From JAUIET01 sp964352475 (GTDB lineage: Bacteria; Pseudomonadota; Gammaproteobacteria; Pseudomonadales; JAUIET01), in contig CAYGSL010000017.1 in assembly GCA_964352475.1 (NCBI GenBank), forward strand, positions 1 to 64,000: 64,000 bases of DNA, written 5' to 3'. The number at the start of each line of letters is the position of its first letter. Positions within the stretch are counted from its first letter, which is position 1. This document shows, piece by piece, positions 61,344 to 64,000 of this stretch. Position numbers and translations under genes: made by a program. The notes below the pieces were generated by a model that saw only the letters and a program-made list of their open reading frames with translations, did not search any database and was not told the origin of the DNA.

Positions 61344-61718
61344 CTAGTCTTCTTTTGCGGCGACGAAGCTCATAGATACCGAATTAACACAGTGTCGTGT
61401 ATTTTTCTCGGTTAAGCGTTCGCCTTCAAACACATGACCGAGATGACCATCACACGCTGCGCATAGAATTTCCACGCGGCGACCATCGGCATCGGCTTCA
61501 CGTTTCACTGCACCTTCTATTTCATCGTCAAAACTTGGCCAGCCACAATGAGAGGCAAACTTGTCAGCAGAACGATACAAGGGCGCATTGCATTGCCTGC
61601 AGACATAATGGCCTTCAGCAAAAAAATCATCGTACTTGCCAGTAAAAGGCCGCTCTGTGCCTTTATTCAGAATAATGTGCTGCTCTTCCGGAGTGAGTTC
61701 GTTCAGTTTGTCAGCCAT
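61344..61718 (-). CDS. msrB: Peptide-methionine (R)-S-oxide reductase
   Basis: This 124-residue enzyme reduces the R-form of methionine sulfoxide in proteins. Structural zinc is held by C40 and C43 (CRQC) and C86 and C89 (CAAC). The catalytic cysteine is C110 in RHCVNS, and C58 in SHCGWPSFD is a possible resolving cysteine. The fold markers FEGERLTEKNTRHC and DGHLGHVF are present. No signal peptide is seen, so it is cytosolic. It is a stand-alone gene with about 50 bp to the mechanosensitive-channel gene upstream. Confidence 0.93.
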   Translation of the reverse strand: MADKLNELTPEEQHIILNKGTERPFTGKYDDFFAEGHYVCRQCNAPLYRSADKFASHCGWPSFDDEIEGAVKREADADGRRVEILCAACDGHLGHVFEGERLTEKNTRHCVNSVSMSFVAAKED

Positions 61719-61767
61719 AGTTCGTCCTTAAAAAAGCATCAGTGTACTAGGGAGCCTAAGAACAAGT

Positions 61768-63444
61768 CTATCCACCTTTGTGCACCACCAATTGCGGGAA
61801 CGGAATTTCCCAGCCATATTCATTGCAAGCCTCAAGACACAAACGTGTCAGAGCTCGCTCTACGTCTTCGTACCGGTCCGCTGCGCTGCCGTGCAAATCA
61901 GCTTCCACCTCATAATCAAGCGAGGACGAGTTACAGGCTAGCAACTCTACGTTGACGTCAAGCAACACGTCCCGGTCCAACATATTTAATAAGCCTTTCT
62001 CAACATATGCAGCAAGTTTCTCCGGAATTTCCGTGCCTCCAATCGCCTGATGTCGATAGGACACGCCAAATTCAATTTCCACCCTGGCATTGGACGACAG
62101 GTTGGTAGGTGCCGACTCAAAGAAAGCCGGGGCAGAAAAAGTGTGGCGCGCACCACCCAGTTCCACCATTTGAACCATCTCTGGACTTTGAAAAACGATC
62201 TTGCCAATCGTGCCGTCTTCGGTTTTTACCCAATCACCAGTTCTGCTTGGAAACCAGGCTTCATCCGGTGCCGCAGGGCGCGAGTGCAAACCCAGTAATT
62301 CTCGAACAGGCACCGTGAAGGTGCCACCTGCCAATTCCGGGTTTTCAAAATCAGTATAAAAATCCAGTTTCTTGACCAGCCAAGGCACGCCTTCGAACAT
62401 CACGCGTTCACCTTCTTGTACAGCACCTAGATTGAGCAGCAAAGTAATTTGCTCCAGCATATCAGGCAACATCTTAAGCCCCATCCAGAGAATAGCGATT
62501 GATAGCAGTACCACCAAGCCCAGCAGCAGCCAGTCATTGCGCATATTGAAGATATACAGCATCACACCTATGGCCGCTACAAAGCTAAACACATTGAACA
62601 GCAATGCACTCAGCCGCACTTTAAAACTTCGCTGCACTCCTCCTCGAGTTCTGGCGTAACTAAAGCCAGAGCCCAACAGTTTCAATAATGTGAACACCAG
62701 AGTGGCTGCACCAATTCCCATCAACAAGCTTAAGCCTCTGTCTTTAAAAAAGTCGCCAAATGCAGAACTGCCCTCCTCTGACTCTCTCTTTTGCGCTTCC
62801 AGCCTGGCGTTAAGTTGGTGCTCTATAGTGGCTTCCAAATCAGTGGCCTCGGCCAGTTTCTCCTGCCAAGCCTCTTTGATGGATGCGACCTCCGCTGCAA
62901 TCTCTTCGCTCAGCTCGGCGCCATTTAGGGCTTCTATACCGTCCAGTGCTTTTTCGGCGATACCAATGTGCGCTTTAGCAGTGAGCTTCTTGTGTTTCAG
63001 ATGCTCTATTTGTCTGGCCTCCTCGGTGGCAGACTTCAACATAATCACAAAAGGCTGTACCAATTGTTCAAGCTCGCCCTGCAAATCTATTGTCTGCCCA
63101 CCCGCCAGATCAAACTCCGCCGCAGAAACGCCAGTCGCCAGTATGCCAATTTGCTCATCCAGCTCGTCGAGCTCAGTTTGCAACTGATCAGCCTCTTCCC
63201 TCTGAGCTTTCATCTCCACTTCGTCGGTAGCACTCGACAATGCGGATTTTATTGTTTCCAACTCGGCCTTCTTGTCGCTTCTTGCTTGCAACATGCTAGC
63301 GAACGTCTGCAAGGTTGGATTTACAACTTCTGCAGCCGACTCAGTAGTAAGCTCTACCTCAGCGCTTACGAGCTGTGAGAACATAAAAACGATCAATAGA
63401 ACAGGCGTCCATCTCATTTTCCGCCAATTTTGTACAAATAGCAT
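61768..63444 (-). CDS. Large MscS-type mechanosensitive channel protein
   Basis: This 558-residue protein has a signal peptide (LLIVFMFSQLVSA), a long charged helical region (about 45-220) with heptad-like Leu/Glu/Lys patterns, then four hydrophobic segments (about 235-255, 280-300, 305-325 and 330-345) and an MscS-like beta domain with VMFEGVPWLVKKLDF and FGVSYRHQAIGG. It is larger than the small MscS channel because of the periplasmic coiled-coil part. A GGAG sits before the ATG at 63444; an in-frame ATG at 63417 is possible. It may gate small solutes under osmotic stress. Confidence 0.82.
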   Translation of the reverse strand: MLFVQNWRKMRWTPVLLIVFMFSQLVSAEVELTTESAAEVVNPTLQTFASMLQARSDKKAELETIKSALSSATDEVEMKAQREEADQLQTELDELDEQIGILATGVSAAEFDLAGGQTIDLQGELEQLVQPFVIMLKSATEEARQIEHLKHKKLTAKAHIGIAEKALDGIEALNGAELSEEIAAEVASIKEAWQEKLAEATDLEATIEHQLNARLEAQKRESEEGSSAFGDFFKDRGLSLLMGIGAATLVFTLLKLLGSGFSYARTRGGVQRSFKVRLSALLFNVFSFVAAIGVMLYIFNMRNDWLLLGLVVLLSIAILWMGLKMLPDMLEQITLLLNLGAVQEGERVMFEGVPWLVKKLDFYTDFENPELAGGTFTVPVRELLGLHSRPAAPDEAWFPSRTGDWVKTEDGTIGKIVFQSPEMVQMVELGGARHTFSAPAFFESAPTNLSSNARVEIEFGVSYRHQAIGGTEIPEKLAAYVEKGLLNMLDRDVLLDVNVELLACNSSSLDYEVEADLHGSAADRYEDVERALTRLCLEACNEYGWEIPFPQLVVHKGG

Positions 63445-63594
63445 TCAATAACTCCAGAGATTCAAGCGCGCCATTTTAACAGTGGCAACGAGTTGGGCGG
63501 CAATGTAAACAATGTAAAAACAGAGGCTTGTTGTTGTTGTGGAATCGCCAACTTATTGCAAGGATACGCCTTCTCAAGATGGTCGGAGCATATT

Positions 63595-64000
63595 ATGAAA
63601 CTTTCGAATAAATTAGCTGCTGAGTTTATCGGCACATTCTGGTTGGTACTGGGCGGCTGCGGCAGCGCTGTTCTTGCCGCCGCATTTCCAGACGTTGGCA
63701 TTGGCTTGCTTGGTGTATCACTGGCCTTTGGTCTTACTGTGCTGACAATGGCCTACGCGATTGGCCATATTTCAGGTTGTCATTTGAATCCCGCAGTGTC
63801 GGTTGGCTTGATGGTTGGCGGCCGTTTCCCTGCCTCTGAACTTGGTCCGTATATCGCCGCTCAGGTGGCTGGGGCTATTGCTGGTGCAGGCATTCTGTAC
63901 ATCATTGCCAGCGGCACCAGTGGTTTTGATGTGGCAGCAGGCTTTGCATCGAATGGCTATGGTGAGCATTCCCCGGGCGGTTACAGCCTTACCGCCGCTT
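63595..64000 (+). CDS. aqpZ: Aquaporin Z (N-terminal part, cut by window edge)
   Basis: The first 135 residues of a major-intrinsic-protein family channel are present. They include an AEFIGTFWLVLGGCGSAVLA start, the first NPA motif in GCHLNPAVS (N65-A67) and GHISG before it. A GGAG lies six bases upstream of the ATG. Length and the first helices match AqpZ, a water channel of the inner membrane. The gene runs off the window. A glycerol facilitator is less likely because of the AqpZ-like FIGTFWLVLGGCG start. Confidence 0.9.
   Translation, partial: MKLSNKLAAEFIGTFWLVLGGCGSAVLAAAFPDVGIGLLGVSLAFGLTVLTMAYAIGHISGCHLNPAVSVGLMVGGRFPASELGPYIAAQVAGAIAGAGILYIIASGTSGFDVAAGFASNGYGEHSPGGYSLTAA

Noticed and set aside
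1..64000. CRISPR arrays, tRNA and rRNA genes
   Set aside because: No direct-repeat array and no stretch with tRNA or rRNA character was found by eye in either orientation.

Overview
The window is about 64 kb of roughly 50% GC bacterial chromosome from what looks like an aerobic, probably marine, gammaproteobacterium (inference). The grounds are RlmI, a YbfF-like esterase, MipA/OmpV and porin-type outer-membrane proteins, several lipoproteins, and a heavy load of acyl-CoA and SDR catabolic genes. I cannot name the genus. No rRNA, tRNA or CRISPR was seen. The left edge cuts a Tn3-family transposase; the right edge cuts an aquaporin gene.

Layout. 0-1 kb: 3' end of a Tn3-family tnpA and a small orphan gene. 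1-10 kb: flavin monooxygenase, YkgJ-type cysteine-cluster protein, two crotonases, thiolase, 3-hydroxyacyl-CoA-type SDR, acyl-CoA ligase (a beta-oxidation set) and a sucrase/ferredoxin-like protein. 10-24 kb: PPK2, esterase, a lipoprotein, a DUF3604/PpiC-isomerase/HupE operon, an Ntn-hydrolase acylase paired with an AttH/CrtC-like protein, a porin-like protein, a MAPEG protein, and the glutathione-dependent formaldehyde pair frmA-fghA. 24-54 kb: a long accessory catabolic region with an S41 protease, an F420-type luciferase-like oxidoreductase, six SDRs, another crotonase, an NTF2-like protein, a sulfotransferase, two epimerase-like proteins, an APH-type kinase, two TauD-type dioxygenases, a KstD-like flavoprotein, a Rieske oxygenase with a membrane di-iron hydroxylase and an EthD-like protein, an amidohydrolase, two acyl-CoA dehydrogenases and a TesB thioesterase. 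The mixture suggests breakdown of a cyclic or branched lipid (steroid, terpenoid or similar) through CoA intermediates; the substrate is not shown by sequence alone. 54-64 kb: a SCO1-MauG fusion next to a methanethiol oxidase (SBP56/MtoX), an M13 peptidase, an MBL-fold hydrolase, MsrB, a large MscS-type channel and aqpZ.

The most striking non-coding signal is a family of three 110-112 bp elements (31152-31263, 52185-52294, 52344-52453). Each has the same architecture: a long outer stem of 28-29 bp, a conserved 27-nt core, a 10-bp inner stem closed on the same GTCCCT loop, and a single G joining the inner stem to the outer one. The stem sequences are unrelated between copies while both strands of each stem change together, so pairing is conserved rather than sequence. 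Two copies sit as an inverted pair in a 472-bp divergent promoter region, with a weaker related-looking hairpin between them.

Methanethiol oxidase releases formaldehyde, sulfide and peroxide, so the mtoX locus and the frmA-fghA locus may work together even though they are 31 kb apart (inference).
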